A stretch of 64,000 bases of DNA from positions 1 through 64,000 of the forward strand of contig JBBSGP010000003.1 in NCBI GenBank assembly GCA_038253885.1. The letters run 5' to 3'. Below are positions 17,842-26,698 of this stretch, in pieces. This DNA is from JALZAQ01 sp038253885 (GTDB taxonomy: Bacteria > Gemmatimonadota > Gemmatimonadetes > Gemmatimonadales > Gemmatimonadaceae). The position numbers and the translations under genes were made by a program. A model generated the notes under the pieces. It was not told the origin of the DNA. It ran no database searches and saw only the letters and a program-made list of their open reading frames with translations. Position 1 is the stretch's first letter, and every line of letters begins with the position of its first letter.

Positions 17842-18885
17842 TCAGCTCGGCTGGTGCTGCGTCAGGCAGTGTAGTGTCCCGAGTCCCCACACGAGATCCA
17901 CCGACGCAATGCCGATCACATCGTGCCGGGGAAAGATCTCCGCCAGGATGTTGAGCGCCACGCGGTCGTTCCGGTCGTTGAACGTCGGAACGATCACGAC
18001 GCCGTTCGCGATATAGAAGTTCGCGTAGCTCGCCGGCAAACGCTGTCCGTCCATCACCACCGGGCGCGGGTAGGGGATCGTGACGACGCGCAGCCGCTCC
18101 CCTCGCGCATCGGTCGCCAGCTCGAGCCGCCGGAGGTTATCGGCCGAGCGGCGATGATTGTCATCGGCCGGATCCTCCTCGTGCGCCAGGACCACGGTCG
18201 CCGGTCCCGCGAAGCGGGCGACGTCGTCGACGTGCCCGTGCGTATCGTCGCCAACGCATCCTTCACCCAGCCAGATTGTGCGCTCGATCCCGAGATACGT
18301 CGCAAACGCCCGCTCGTACGCGTCGCGATCGAGACCTGGATTCCGCACCTGAACCTCCGACAGCAGCCATTCCTCCGTCACCAGCAGAGTGCCGGCGCCA
18401 TCGCTGTCGAGCCCACCCCCCTCCAGCACCATCGGTCCCTTGCCGTCCGGCCGCTCGGCGCGCACCAGCGGCCGGCCGCTCAGACGCGCGACCTCGCGCG
18501 CCACCAGCTCGTCGCGGGCGAAGTTGTCATACTTGGCCCAGGCGTCGAAGTGCCAGCCGATCCAGGCCGCCGTCCCGTCAGCGCGGTAGATGCCCGTCGG
18601 TCCCGAGTCGCGCAGCCAGACCCGATCGGTCCGCACGACATGGAAGGTTATGCGATCGGGATCCACACCGTGCGCGAGCAGCGTCCGGCGCGCTCCGTCT
18701 CGCAACTCCTCGCCGTCGCATAGAACGTGGACGGGCTCGTGCCGGTGCAGCACGCGGACAATCTCTGCATAGACCCAGGGTATCGGCTCGAACTTGCCCG
18801 GCCAGTCAGCGCGATGGTGAGGCCATCCGATCCACGTGGCGGCGTGTGGTTCCCACTCCGCGGGCATGCGGGGGCGCAGCAACAT
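17842..18885 (-). CDS. aguA: Agmatine deiminase (porphyromonas-type peptidyl-arginine deiminase family)
   Basis: Converts agmatine to N-carbamoylputrescine plus ammonia in the cytoplasm (347 aa). Guanidino-modifying-enzyme motifs are present: WLRDSGPT, the DDTHGHVDD active-site His/Asp, and the catalytic Cys near residue 340 in GLGTLHCLTQ. It starts 40 nt after the stop of the amidase that catalyses the next step, so the two form a two-gene agmatine-to-putrescine module. It converges with the PRTase gene with 4 nt between stops. Confidence 0.93.
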   Translation of the reverse strand: MLLRPRMPAEWEPHAATWIGWPHHRADWPGKFEPIPWVYAEIVRVLHRHEPVHVLCDGEELRDGARRTLLAHGVDPDRITFHVVRTDRVWLRDSGPTGIYRADGTAAWIGWHFDAWAKYDNFARDELVAREVARLSGRPLVRAERPDGKGPMVLEGGGLDSDGAGTLLVTEEWLLSEVQVRNPGLDRDAYERAFATYLGIERTIWLGEGCVGDDTHGHVDDVARFAGPATVVLAHEEDPADDNHRRSADNLRRLELATDARGERLRVVTIPYPRPVVMDGQRLPASYANFYIANGVVIVPTFNDRNDRVALNILAEIFPRHDVIGIASVDLVWGLGTLHCLTQHQPS

Positions 18886-18925
18886 CAGGAATCGGGGATC
18901 CGCACGCCGTCGCAGCGCGCTCGCG

Positions 18926-19843
18926 TCAACGCATATACCGGCTCAGGATCGGTGAGTAGGCATCGATCCGCCGATCTCGCAGAAAAGGCCAGTTGCGGCG
19001 CGTGTGCTCGATCACGGCGGGGTCACACGTCGCCAGGAGTACGTCCGCCTCCGTCTCCGCCTGGCCGATGAGGCGGCCGTACGGATCGCTGACGAACGAG
19101 TGGCCGAAGAACTCGAGACCGTCCGTGCCCGGCTCCGCCTCGTGGCCCACCCGATTGACGGCTGCGACATAGACACCGTTGGCGATGGCGTGTCCACGCT
19201 GGATGGTTCTCCACGCATCCACCTGCGCGCTGCCCCACTCGGACTTCTCCGACGGGTGCCAGCCAATGGCCGTCGGATAGAAGAGGATCTGCGCTCCCAT
19301 GAGGCTGGTGATCCGCGCGGCCTCGGGATACCACTGATCCCAGCAGATGAGGACACCGATGGTGGCGTACCGCGTCTCGAAGATGCGGAAGCCAGCCGCC
19401 TGGCCTGCCTTCTCGCCGTGGTTGTAGATCTCGCCTGGAGTGAAGTAGTACTTCTCGTGATACAACGGGTCGTCCGGGATGTGCATCTTCCGGTACACGC
19501 CGAGCAGGAAGCCGTCGGCATCGACCACGGCGGCGGAGTTGTGGTAGAGTCCGGCCGCGCGGCGCTCGAAGATCGGCACGACGATGACCACCGCCAGCTC
19601 TTTCGCGACCGCCTGCATGCGCTCCACCGTGGGGCCGGGAATCGGCTCGGCGAGATCGAAGCGCTCAGCGTCGGTCACCTTGCAGAAATAGGGCGCGGTG
19701 AAGAGCTCCTGCAGGCAGATGATCTGCGCGCCTCCGGACGCCGCTTTGCGAATGGCGGTGATCGCGCGCTCCACCGTCTTGCCGACGTGCAGATCAGGGA
19801 CATCCTGTTGTATCAGACCGATGGTGAACGGGCTCGTGGTCAC
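18926..19843 (-). CDS. aguB: N-carbamoylputrescine amidase (nitrilase superfamily)
   Basis: Hydrolyses N-carbamoylputrescine to putrescine, CO2 and ammonia (305 aa). The nitrilase triad is visible: Glu in LQELFTAPYF, Lys in YRKMHIPDDP and Cys in LICWDQWYPEAAR. The start is GTG 19843, overlapping the stop of a small upstream ORF (GTGA). It lies upstream of aguA on the same strand. A biosynthetic arginine decarboxylase to supply agmatine is not in the window. Confidence 0.94.
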   Translation of the reverse strand: MTTSPFTIGLIQQDVPDLHVGKTVERAITAIRKAASGGAQIICLQELFTAPYFCKVTDAERFDLAEPIPGPTVERMQAVAKELAVVIVVPIFERRAAGLYHNSAAVVDADGFLLGVYRKMHIPDDPLYHEKYYFTPGEIYNHGEKAGQAAGFRIFETRYATIGVLICWDQWYPEAARITSLMGAQILFYPTAIGWHPSEKSEWGSAQVDAWRTIQRGHAIANGVYVAAVNRVGHEAEPGTDGLEFFGHSFVSDPYGRLIGQAETEADVLLATCDPAVIEHTRRNWPFLRDRRIDAYSPILSRYMR

Positions 19844-20001
19844 CGGTTCTTCCCGCCGTCCCGCTCACGATCCGCCCCCAGCCGGGGGGTGATGGAGATC
19901 GCGACGAAGGGCGCGCGGGGCAGCGGCCGACAGCGCTGCGCCACGGCCGCGCGAGTGCCAGAGAGAGCGAGAAGAAGTGCTGCGCGGGCGAATCGAGCCA
20001 T
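19840..20001 (-). CDS. Possible small exported peptide, translationally coupled to aguB
   Basis: A 53-aa ORF (ATG 20001) with a signal-peptide-like start (ARAALLLALSGTRAAVAQ), then a short polar tail. Its stop overlaps the aguB GTG start by 4 nt. It may be a real leader or coupling cistron, or simply the 5' region of aguB. No family is recognised, and composition alone does not prove coding. Confidence 0.3.
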   Translation of the reverse strand: MARFARAALLLALSGTRAAVAQRCRPLPRAPFVAISITPRLGADRERDGGKNR

Positions 20002-20065
20002 CGTTCTGCCGGTTCGGAATCGGTGAGGGTCGCGGTCTCGGGAAAATCTAACTACGGACATCCCT

Positions 20066-21502
20066 TCAGTCAGGAATTCCCCCGGACGCGCAGACGCCGA
20101 TTACCACGTCCATCACGTTCGTGTAGGTCAGCCCGGTTCGAAAGAGTGCCCCCGCGGCGGCCAGCGCATGATAGGAATCATGCTCGCGCAAGTGGCGCTC
20201 GGGATCGCGCGATGTCCCCTCGACGGCTTTCCACGTGCTTCCATCCACGACGGCGCCGGCCACGTCGCTGGTCCCATCGCGTCCATCGGTGCCGCCGGCG
20301 AGGAGCACCACCCCGTTCGCCGCGTCGCCCGCCGCACCGAGCTCACGAGCGGCGGCCAGGGCGAGCTCCTGGCATCGTCCTCCCCGACCGATCGGCGCAT
20401 CGCCCAGAGTCACCGTCGGCTCGCCTCCCCAGATGAAGCAGGTGCCAAGAGGGCCGGCGCGCCGCGGCTCTCCACCCGTTGCCTGCGCGATGGCAGCGGA
20501 CACGCGTGGCGTCACGCTGGCGGTTCGGATCGGAGTCGCGAGCCGTCCCGTTGCTGCCCCGGCAGCTCGAAAGGCGATCAACGCGCTCGCGATCTGTCGC
20601 CCGTAGTCCGCTGCCTCGCCCGAGATCGGCGTCGTCATGATCCGTGGCTCGTAGCCGATGGCGAATGCCTTGGTTGCGGCCGCCTCGAGTGCCATCCGGT
20701 TGCTGGCCACCACTCGCTTCTCGACCTTGTAGAAGGCCGGCGCTCCGGGCTTGGGTGTCTCGAGGGTCTTGTCCCGCTCGGCGGCGGCGAGATACCGCTT
20801 CACTCCCATGGGCACGCGCGCCCAGAGCTTCGCTTCGACGAGCATCGAACGCACTTCGCCCGCGGTGGAATCATCCGGCATGCATGGTCCGGAACCGATC
20901 ACGTTGAGATCATCGCCGATAACATCCGAGACGATGAAGTTGCGGACCCGTGCCGGCTCGAGGGCAGCCGCGAGCCGTCCGGCTCCCCACTTCAGGAAAC
21001 GCTTTCGCACGCGATTCATGAACGCGACGTCGCGTCCGGACGAGAGAAGCAGATCGAAGAGCTCCACAAGCTCATCGTTGCGGACCCCGAGCTCCGGTGC
21101 CGCGACGAGACTCGTCGTCCCTCCCGACAGGAGCACCCAGACCTCGTCCTCGGGCAGGATTCGCGTGACGATTTCGCCCAGACGCGCCGCGGCGAAGTTG
21201 GATCGCTGGCCGGGTATCGGGTGGTTCCCCACCGTCACGCTGAGAGCCGAATGCGGTGGAAGCGACGCCGTCGGGGGGATCACGATCCCCCCTGCCGGTC
21301 GCGCGCCCTTTCGCCGAAGCGCTTCGACCGCGGCCTCCGCCATCGGTTGTGCCGCCTTGCCCATCGAGAGAATCCACACGCGCCGCTGGGTGCTCACGCC
21401 GGCACGCTCCAGCGCGGCCGTGAGCGCCGGTCCGGCGGCCACCGCATCCACTGCCGCTCCGAAGACCGTCAGCAGGTGGTGGCGGATGTCGGATGGTGCC
21501 AC
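20066..21502 (-). CDS. Glycerate 2-kinase (DUF4147/MOFRL family)
   Basis: Phosphorylates D-glycerate to 2-phosphoglycerate (478 aa, cytoplasmic). The N-terminal DUF4147 domain contains SMGKAA, VGNHPIPG and LLSGGTTSL. The C-terminal MOFRL domain contains GGRCQELALAAA and LAGGTDGRDGTSDVAGA. The start is GTG 21502, only 8 nt after the TAA of the peroxiredoxin gene, so the two are likely co-transcribed. The expected role is glycerate salvage in glyoxylate, serine or sugar-acid metabolism. Confidence 0.93.
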   Translation of the reverse strand: MAPSDIRHHLLTVFGAAVDAVAAGPALTAALERAGVSTQRRVWILSMGKAAQPMAEAAVEALRRKGARPAGGIVIPPTASLPPHSALSVTVGNHPIPGQRSNFAAARLGEIVTRILPEDEVWVLLSGGTTSLVAAPELGVRNDELVELFDLLLSSGRDVAFMNRVRKRFLKWGAGRLAAALEPARVRNFIVSDVIGDDLNVIGSGPCMPDDSTAGEVRSMLVEAKLWARVPMGVKRYLAAAERDKTLETPKPGAPAFYKVEKRVVASNRMALEAAATKAFAIGYEPRIMTTPISGEAADYGRQIASALIAFRAAGAATGRLATPIRTASVTPRVSAAIAQATGGEPRRAGPLGTCFIWGGEPTVTLGDAPIGRGGRCQELALAAARELGAAGDAANGVVLLAGGTDGRDGTSDVAGAVVDGSTWKAVEGTSRDPERHLREHDSYHALAAAGALFRTGLTYTNVMDVVIGVCASGGIPD

Positions 21503-21510
21503 TCCCGCCC

Positions 21511-22089
21511 TTACTGCGGCGCTGTCTTGTGCACGGCTTCGCCCAGATCGTCATAGGCGGACTGGGTGGTCACGCGAAAGGGAAATGTGCGGTAGGTGAT
21601 CCGGCCGTCGGGACCCACCACGAACAGTCCGCGCACGTCCTGCTTTCGCTTCTCATCGAACATGCCGTACGCCTTTCCCGCGACGTGCGACGTGTCGCTG
21701 AGGAATAGCATGGGGAAGTCCGAATCGTGCGCCCACGATGCCTGGGCGGTGTCGACGTCGGTGCTGAGCGCCATCACCACCACGTTCTTCCCGAAGAGCT
21801 TGGCGTACTGATCACGGTACGCCTCCATTTGAATCGTTCAGCCTTTGGTCCGAGCCTGGTAGAAGAATGCCAGAACAACGGTCTTCCCGCGAAAGTCGGA
21901 GAGCCCGGCGGGCCTGGCCAGTTGTCCGAAGCGCGTCGACGCTGGCAGAAGGAAGTCGGGCGCCATCTGGCCCACTTCGGGCATCGCCCCGGGTGGCTGC
22001 GGCGCGGGCGCCGGTGTGGCGGCCTGAGCCTGAAGACGGCCGGCCAGGCAGGCGGCGAGGGCAATCGCCGCGACCGAGCGGTGAGGCAT
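21511..22089 (-). CDS. Selenocysteine-containing peroxiredoxin (in-frame UGA at the peroxidatic position)
   Basis: One reading frame of 193 codons, interrupted only by TGA at 21838-21840 (codon 84). Before it is a signal-peptide or lipobox start (IALAACLAG) and a peroxiredoxin N-terminus (PEVGQMAPDFLLP, then VVLAFFYQARTKG). After it come TIQMEAYRDQYAKLFG, VVVMALSTD and the rest of an AhpC/TSA domain. In homologues the residue between TKG and T is the peroxidatic Cys (TxxC motif), so the TGA sits exactly there. No other Cys follows, giving a 1-Sec enzyme without a resolving Cys. ATG 22089 has a GGAG site. A SECIS-like hairpin lies 14 nt after the UGA. Expected to reduce peroxides outside the cytoplasm. 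The alternative is a nonsense mutation or sequencing error. Confidence 0.85.
21802..21823 (-). promoter_or_regulatory. Candidate bacterial SECIS element
   Basis: In the mRNA, the stem arms GGCGUAC (21823-21817) and GUACGCC (21808-21802) pair perfectly over 7 bp and enclose the 8-nt loop CGUGAUCA. The stem begins 14 nt after the UGA and the loop 21 nt after it. As I recall the bacterial SECIS model, the apical loop should lie about 16-37 nt downstream and have G in its first two positions; both hold. The hairpin lies inside the coding sequence, as expected for bacteria. Confidence 0.75.
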
Positions 22090-22332
22090 GGGATCTCCGT
22101 TGAGAATGCAGCGTGGAAGATAGGCAGGTCACGGAGAGGACCGCAACGCGCTGGTGATGTGCATCACACGTGTCCGCCGCGCGGGACCGCCGCTGTCTCC
22201 GCGCCGGGACGCGTTCGGAGGTTCAGCGCCGCCACGACGCTCCCCGGTGCGGCACCCGACCTGCTCTATCACGCCGTCTGGACGGTGCGCCCATTCGAGC
22301 GCTCTTCAGGATCCGCTCTCAGGGAGGAACAT

Positions 22333-22779
22333 ATGCGATGGATTCGGGGATTGGCTCTCGTGCCGTTGGCGGCGCTGGCGCTGGCCTGCAGTGGACGCGA
22401 TCAGCCGCGGCGTGTGGATGAGGCGCTTGCCCGCGATCTCGGATTGGCCGCCTCGCCGGTGCCGCCTCAGCAGTTCGTGTCGCCGGCCGAGCTCGGCTAC
22501 GCTCAGGGATACCAGCAACCCTACGGGCAGGGCTATCCGGCGCCCACACCAGTCGTGTATCGCAGTGCGCCTCGGCGCGGCGCCTCGACCGGTACGATCT
22601 ATCGCGCGCCGGAGCCGGTGCGCCACACGAAGCGCGATGCGATGATCGGCGCCACAGCTGGTGCGGTGACCGGTGCCGTGATCGGTCGCGACGTCAAGGG
22701 CGCGGTGATCGGCGCCGCCGCCGGAGGCCTGCTCGGAGCTGTCGTCGGACACACAATCGACGTCGACAAGAGGCCGTAA
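22333..22779 (+). CDS. Glycine-zipper lipoprotein
   Basis: A 148-aa secreted lipoprotein. The signal peptide has lipobox LALAC (Cys at about residue 19). A Gln/Tyr/Pro-rich middle (YAQGYQQPYGQGYP) is followed by a C-terminal glycine-zipper domain of alternating small residues (GATAGAVTGAVIG, GAVIGAAAGGLLGAVVG) that usually forms a membrane-embedded hairpin. The start is ATG 22333 with the strong ribosome site AGGGAGGAAC. Related proteins (YMGG/Rick_17kDa type) sit in the outer membrane. The 243 nt upstream, back to the divergent peroxiredoxin gene, hold no further gene. Confidence 0.85.
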   Translation: MRWIRGLALVPLAALALACSGRDQPRRVDEALARDLGLAASPVPPQQFVSPAELGYAQGYQQPYGQGYPAPTPVVYRSAPRRGASTGTIYRAPEPVRHTKRDAMIGATAGAVTGAVIGRDVKGAVIGAAAGGLLGAVVGHTIDVDKRP

Positions 22780-22791
22780 GAGCGGCGCCCG

Positions 22792-25410
22792 TCACCGCTC
22801 CTGGTTCCTTCCTCGGATCGCCACCGTTCGCTTCAGCTCGTCAGCCGATTGAAGGATCTTCTGTCTCAGATCCCGAGGGAGCTCGGGGTGGCCCGACAGG
22901 AAGGAGTCCACCGTCGCCAGCGCCTCGGGTGTCGTATGCCCATCGAGAAAGGCCTGGAGCCACGAGCCGAGAAAGAAGATGCGTCGGTTGCGCTGGATCC
23001 ACGGCAACGTGTCCAACGCCGGCTCGAGAAATCGAAGAGTGAGGCTCTCCTGTGACAGCGCGTTGAACGGGCGCAGGCTCGCCGTCACCCAATCCTCATT
23101 CAACGCTCCGTCGCCCAGGTAGCGCGAAAAGTAGGCAGCCTTGTTGTCGGCCGCGGGGCGTGCAGCGGCGGCGACGAAAGCGCGCCGCCGGCCCTCGGTT
23201 GTCGAGTCCCGTCGCGCCTCCTGATCGAGACGAGACTCCGCGGTCGGGAATTCGTGCGCGATCAGGGAGGTCACGATCGACCAACGCGTGGGCGGCCGGA
23301 GAGGATCGCCGGCCGCCATGCCGCTGTCGAGCATGCGGTCGAGTCGTGTCAGGCCGTCCGGCGTGCCGGCGAGCGCGATGAACGCATCGAGCTGCGACTT
23401 GCGAATCCCGTACGGGCGCGCCGCGTCCTGGGCTCCGGCGACCAGGATGCGCTCAATCTCCGGCAAGAGGCTGTCGCGCGTCGCCGGCGACAGATAGGCA
23501 TCGGTGGTGCGAATCAGGCGGGTCGCGATGCTGGAGACGAGCTGCTCGTCGCGCTCGTGGGAGATCTCGCGCATCGCGACGGCGGCGTATCGGACTGGTG
23601 GCAGACGGCTCTGCCTGACGAGATCCCAGAGCGCGCCCCAGAGCATCGCGCGCTCGAAATCGTCGCGAACGCTGCCGACGTGGTCCTCCACCCACGCAGC
23701 GCTTCGCGGATCGAGCGTCACTATTCCATACCCATAGTCCTCGCCGTTCGCGAAGATATAGGCGGGTGGCTTGCCGGGCGGGATCGGCACCCGGGTTTTT
23801 CCGGCTCGAAGCGTGACGGGCACACGTACACCTTCTCCGCTGTCTCGCCCGAACAGCACCTGAATGCGTGCCGTCCAGGGCGCCGGACCGCTGAGAGAGC
23901 GGGCCGGGCGTTGCACGAGGGTCAGCGCCGAATCCGGAGCTGGCCATCGCTGCTCGAACACGGGCATTCCGGGACGCAGGATGTATTCGCGCCCCCAGGC
24001 ATCGAGCGGCCGATGGGCAGCTCGCCCGATGGCGGCGAGCAGATCTCTCCACGTCGCGTTCGCGTAAGCATGCGCCGAGAGATAGCTCCGGAGTCCGGCC
24101 CGGAAAGCCGGCTCGCCCACCAGGTAGTTCAGCTGTTTGAGAACGGACGGCGCCTTGTTGTAGACGATCGCCCCGTAATTGCTCTTCGCCTGGTCCAGGT
24201 TGGTGAGCTGTTGCCAGACGGGCGTCGTCCCTTCGGATGCATCCACGGCGTAGGCCGCGGGCTTGTTGCGCAGATAGAACGTCTTCCATGCCCTCGACGA
24301 AGGATCGAGCGCGTCCTGCATCTTGGCCGCCATGTACGTGGCGAAGCCTTCCTTGAGCCACAGATCGTCGAACCACCTCATCGTGACGAGATCCCCGAAC
24401 CACTGGTGGGCGACCTCGTGATAGATCGTCCCTTCCCGGCCCAGCCGCTGCGTGAGCGTCGGCCGTTCGCGATAGATGAAGCTCTCCTCGTTGTAGAAGA
24501 TCGCGCCGGGATGCTCCATCCCGCCGAAGGGGAATGCCGGTGCCAGCAGAAAGGCGAATTTGCCGAAGGGGTACGGGCGCGCGAAGTAGCGCTCCAGCCA
24601 GGCCACCGCTCGAGCGTTGGTCTCCAGCAGCGAGTCCGTCTCGACCTCGCGCGCGCGAGAGGCGCGCACGTACATCTCGATCTGCCGTCCGGCGATCACT
24701 CTCGCGACGCGCGACCACGGGCCAGCCGCGAACGCGATCAGGTACGTGCTCAGCGGCTCGCTCTGAACGAAGCGGAAGCGGGCACCTCTCGCCGTGCTGT
24801 CGGTCCCGAGCAGCGCTCCATTCGCGAGCGCCGTCCAACCGAGCGGCGTGACGAGAGTGAGAGTCACGCGCGCCTTGAGGTCGGGCTGGTCGAAGCAGGG
24901 GAAGAGCGCGTTCGCGTCGGCCGGAACGAGCAACGTGTAGAGGTAGTCCGCACCGTCCGTGGCGTCGTGAAAGCGGATGATGCTGGCGCCGGCAGGCGCG
25001 ATCGCCGAGCCGAAATCGAGATCGATCCGGTTGTCCCGGGTCGTCAGCCGGTTGGCCGGAATTCGAAGATGGTCTCCGTTCCACCCCGACGGCTCGAGCG
25101 TGCGGCCGCCGACGCCGACGGGTCCGAGAGAGCGGCCCCGGAAATCGAGAACGACGTCACCGTGGCCCGACCAATCGAATCGCACGGTGACGTGGCCGGT
25201 GGCGCTGTCCCGGCTCGTGACGTCGAGGCTGAGGTCGTATCGTACGCGTCTGATCTGCGCGACCCGCTCGACGGCGAGCTCACGCGAGATACCCTTGCCC
25301 ATGACCGGGCTGACCGTGTCGACGGCGAAACCGAGTGCGTACGTGAGGACGGGAAGGAGGAAAAGCATGGCCCACGGTAGCGGCGCGGCGCGCTGGCAGG
25401 CAAGGTGCAT
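22792..25410 (-). CDS. M1-family zinc aminopeptidase, membrane-anchored or exported
   Basis: An 872-aa metallo-aminopeptidase. An N-terminal hydrophobic segment (MLFLLPVLTYALGFAV) acts as signal or anchor. The exopeptidase motif GGMEHPG replaces canonical GAMEN. The zinc site is HEVAHQWFGD followed 18 residues on by the third ligand in LKEGFATY. A C-terminal helical ERAP1-like domain (about 560-870) follows. I chose ATG 25410; GTG 25434 would add eight residues. The expected role is digestion of peptides in the envelope, complementing the S46 and M16 enzymes nearby. Confidence 0.94.
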   Translation of the reverse strand: MHLACQRAAPLPWAMLFLLPVLTYALGFAVDTVSPVMGKGISRELAVERVAQIRRVRYDLSLDVTSRDSATGHVTVRFDWSGHGDVVLDFRGRSLGPVGVGGRTLEPSGWNGDHLRIPANRLTTRDNRIDLDFGSAIAPAGASIIRFHDATDGADYLYTLLVPADANALFPCFDQPDLKARVTLTLVTPLGWTALANGALLGTDSTARGARFRFVQSEPLSTYLIAFAAGPWSRVARVIAGRQIEMYVRASRAREVETDSLLETNARAVAWLERYFARPYPFGKFAFLLAPAFPFGGMEHPGAIFYNEESFIYRERPTLTQRLGREGTIYHEVAHQWFGDLVTMRWFDDLWLKEGFATYMAAKMQDALDPSSRAWKTFYLRNKPAAYAVDASEGTTPVWQQLTNLDQAKSNYGAIVYNKAPSVLKQLNYLVGEPAFRAGLRSYLSAHAYANATWRDLLAAIGRAAHRPLDAWGREYILRPGMPVFEQRWPAPDSALTLVQRPARSLSGPAPWTARIQVLFGRDSGEGVRVPVTLRAGKTRVPIPPGKPPAYIFANGEDYGYGIVTLDPRSAAWVEDHVGSVRDDFERAMLWGALWDLVRQSRLPPVRYAAVAMREISHERDEQLVSSIATRLIRTTDAYLSPATRDSLLPEIERILVAGAQDAARPYGIRKSQLDAFIALAGTPDGLTRLDRMLDSGMAAGDPLRPPTRWSIVTSLIAHEFPTAESRLDQEARRDSTTEGRRRAFVAAAARPAADNKAAYFSRYLGDGALNEDWVTASLRPFNALSQESLTLRFLEPALDTLPWIQRNRRIFFLGSWLQAFLDGHTTPEALATVDSFLSGHPELPRDLRQKILQSADELKRTVAIRGRNQER

Positions 25411-25493
25411 GGGATGACGCTGCCGGGTCACCACCGGTGTAGACTTCCAGGCGACGATCGCGATGGGTTGACGGCCTTATCCCGGAAAAGCTC

Positions 25494-26063
25494 ATGTCCA
25501 AAGGCACGATACTCATTCTGGTGGGACCGGAATACGAGGACCTCGAGGTCTGGTACCCGAAGCTCCGCCTGGAGGAGGCCGGTTACGACGCGCCGATGGC
25601 GGGAATGGGCGACAGCAGCTACCGGGGCAAGCACGGCTACCCCTGTGCCGTACAGGGACATGTTCGGGAATTTGCGGCGACGTCACTCGCCGGCATCCTC
25701 GCTCCCGGGGGTTGGGCGCCGGACAAGCTTCGGCGCGATCCAGACGTGCTCCAACGCATCCGAGAGGTGGATGCGGCCGGAGGGATGGTGGCGACCATCT
25801 GTCACGGCCCATGGATTCTCATCTCGGCGGGAATCCTCCGCGGTCGGAGACTCACGTCCACCGTCGGCATCCGAGACGACGTCGTCAACGCCGGCGCCGA
25901 GTGGGTGGATGCGCCGACAGTCATCGATGGTAACCTGGTGAGCGCCAGGGTCCCGAAGGACCTGCCGGCATTCGGCGCGGCGATGCTCCAGGTTCTAGGT
26001 TCGACGTCAGCCCGCGCGCCGCGGCTCACTCCTTCGGCGCGGACCGCGCCGGCCCGAGCATGA
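25494..26063 (+). CDS. DJ-1/PfpI-family protein
   Basis: A 189-aa class I glutamine-amidotransferase-like protein. The acid residue is in GPEYEDLEVW and the nucleophile Cys in ATICHGPW, the PfpI-type elbow. Family members act as deglycases, general stress proteins or proteases, so function is uncertain. About 20 C-terminal residues (SARAPRLTPSART) are extra and probably disordered. Its stop overlaps the start of the DUF1003 gene (ATGA). Confidence 0.9.
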   Translation: MSKGTILILVGPEYEDLEVWYPKLRLEEAGYDAPMAGMGDSSYRGKHGYPCAVQGHVREFAATSLAGILAPGGWAPDKLRRDPDVLQRIREVDAAGGMVATICHGPWILISAGILRGRRLTSTVGIRDDVVNAGAEWVDAPTVIDGNLVSARVPKDLPAFGAAMLQVLGSTSARAPRLTPSARTAPARA

Positions 26064-26674
26064 GCGGCGACGGCAGCACCGGAACGAGAAACACCGATGG
26101 GGGAAATGAGCGAGCCGAGATCGAAGAGTTCCCGGCGCTTCCCGGCGAGCGCCGCCAGTCGCGGGCCATCGGCACGCACCGGGCGACGCGCGCCATCAAA
26201 GCCGAGCACGCGGCGAAGCGCAATTCCATGCAGGTGCTGGCCGATCGGCTCACCCGAGCGGCGAGCAGCGCGACCTTTCTCGCTATCCACGCGCTGTGGT
26301 TCGCCATCTGGATCTCATGGAACGTCGGGTTGCTCCATCTGCGCCGCTTCGACCCGTATCCTTTCGGCCTGCTCACCATGATCGTGTCGCTGGAGGCGAT
26401 CTTTCTCTCGATCTTCGTGCTCATGGCGCAGGGCCGTGACGCAGAGATCGGCGAGCTGCGGGAGGAGATCGCGCTCCAGGTGAGCCTCCGGACGGAGGAG
26501 GAGGTCACCAAGACCCTTCAACTCGTGGCCGGCCTGTACACCCGGCTCGGCCAACGGTTGAGTGAGGACCGCGAGCTCAATGAGATGCTCAAGCCACTCG
26601 ACGCCGGCGAGATCGAGCGCAAGCTGGTTGGCCAGATCAAGGAGTCGCAGAAGGCAAAGTCGAGCCGGAAGTAG
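26060..26674 (+). CDS. DUF1003 membrane protein
   Basis: A 204-aa protein with a charged N-terminus, two membrane helices (about 72-92 and 105-130) and the DUF1003 hallmark FDPYPFGLLTMIVSLEAIFL. A cytoplasmic helical tail follows. It is coupled to the PfpI gene. Family function is not established. This is a clean match in length and motif. Confidence 0.9.
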   Translation: MSGDGSTGTRNTDGGNERAEIEEFPALPGERRQSRAIGTHRATRAIKAEHAAKRNSMQVLADRLTRAASSATFLAIHALWFAIWISWNVGLLHLRRFDPYPFGLLTMIVSLEAIFLSIFVLMAQGRDAEIGELREEIALQVSLRTEEEVTKTLQLVAGLYTRLGQRLSEDRELNEMLKPLDAGEIERKLVGQIKESQKAKSSRK

Positions 26675-26698
26675 CCGCCTTCGTGGGACGATCGATCG

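Noticed and set aside
21511..21828. 105-aa stand-alone protein starting at ATG 21828
   Set aside because: It begins in the middle of a peroxiredoxin domain. The upstream half is in the same frame across one TGA, so it is the distal part of one gene.
21511..22089. Peroxiredoxin as a plain pseudogene
   Set aside because: The only defect is a TGA precisely at the catalytic codon, with a SECIS-like hairpin after it; random decay would not choose that codon. Kept as an alternative until Sec genes are found.
23254..25380. 708-aa antisense reading frame over the M1 aminopeptidase
   Set aside because: Shadow frame, Arg/Glu-rich with no recognisable domain; the M1 gene is unambiguous.
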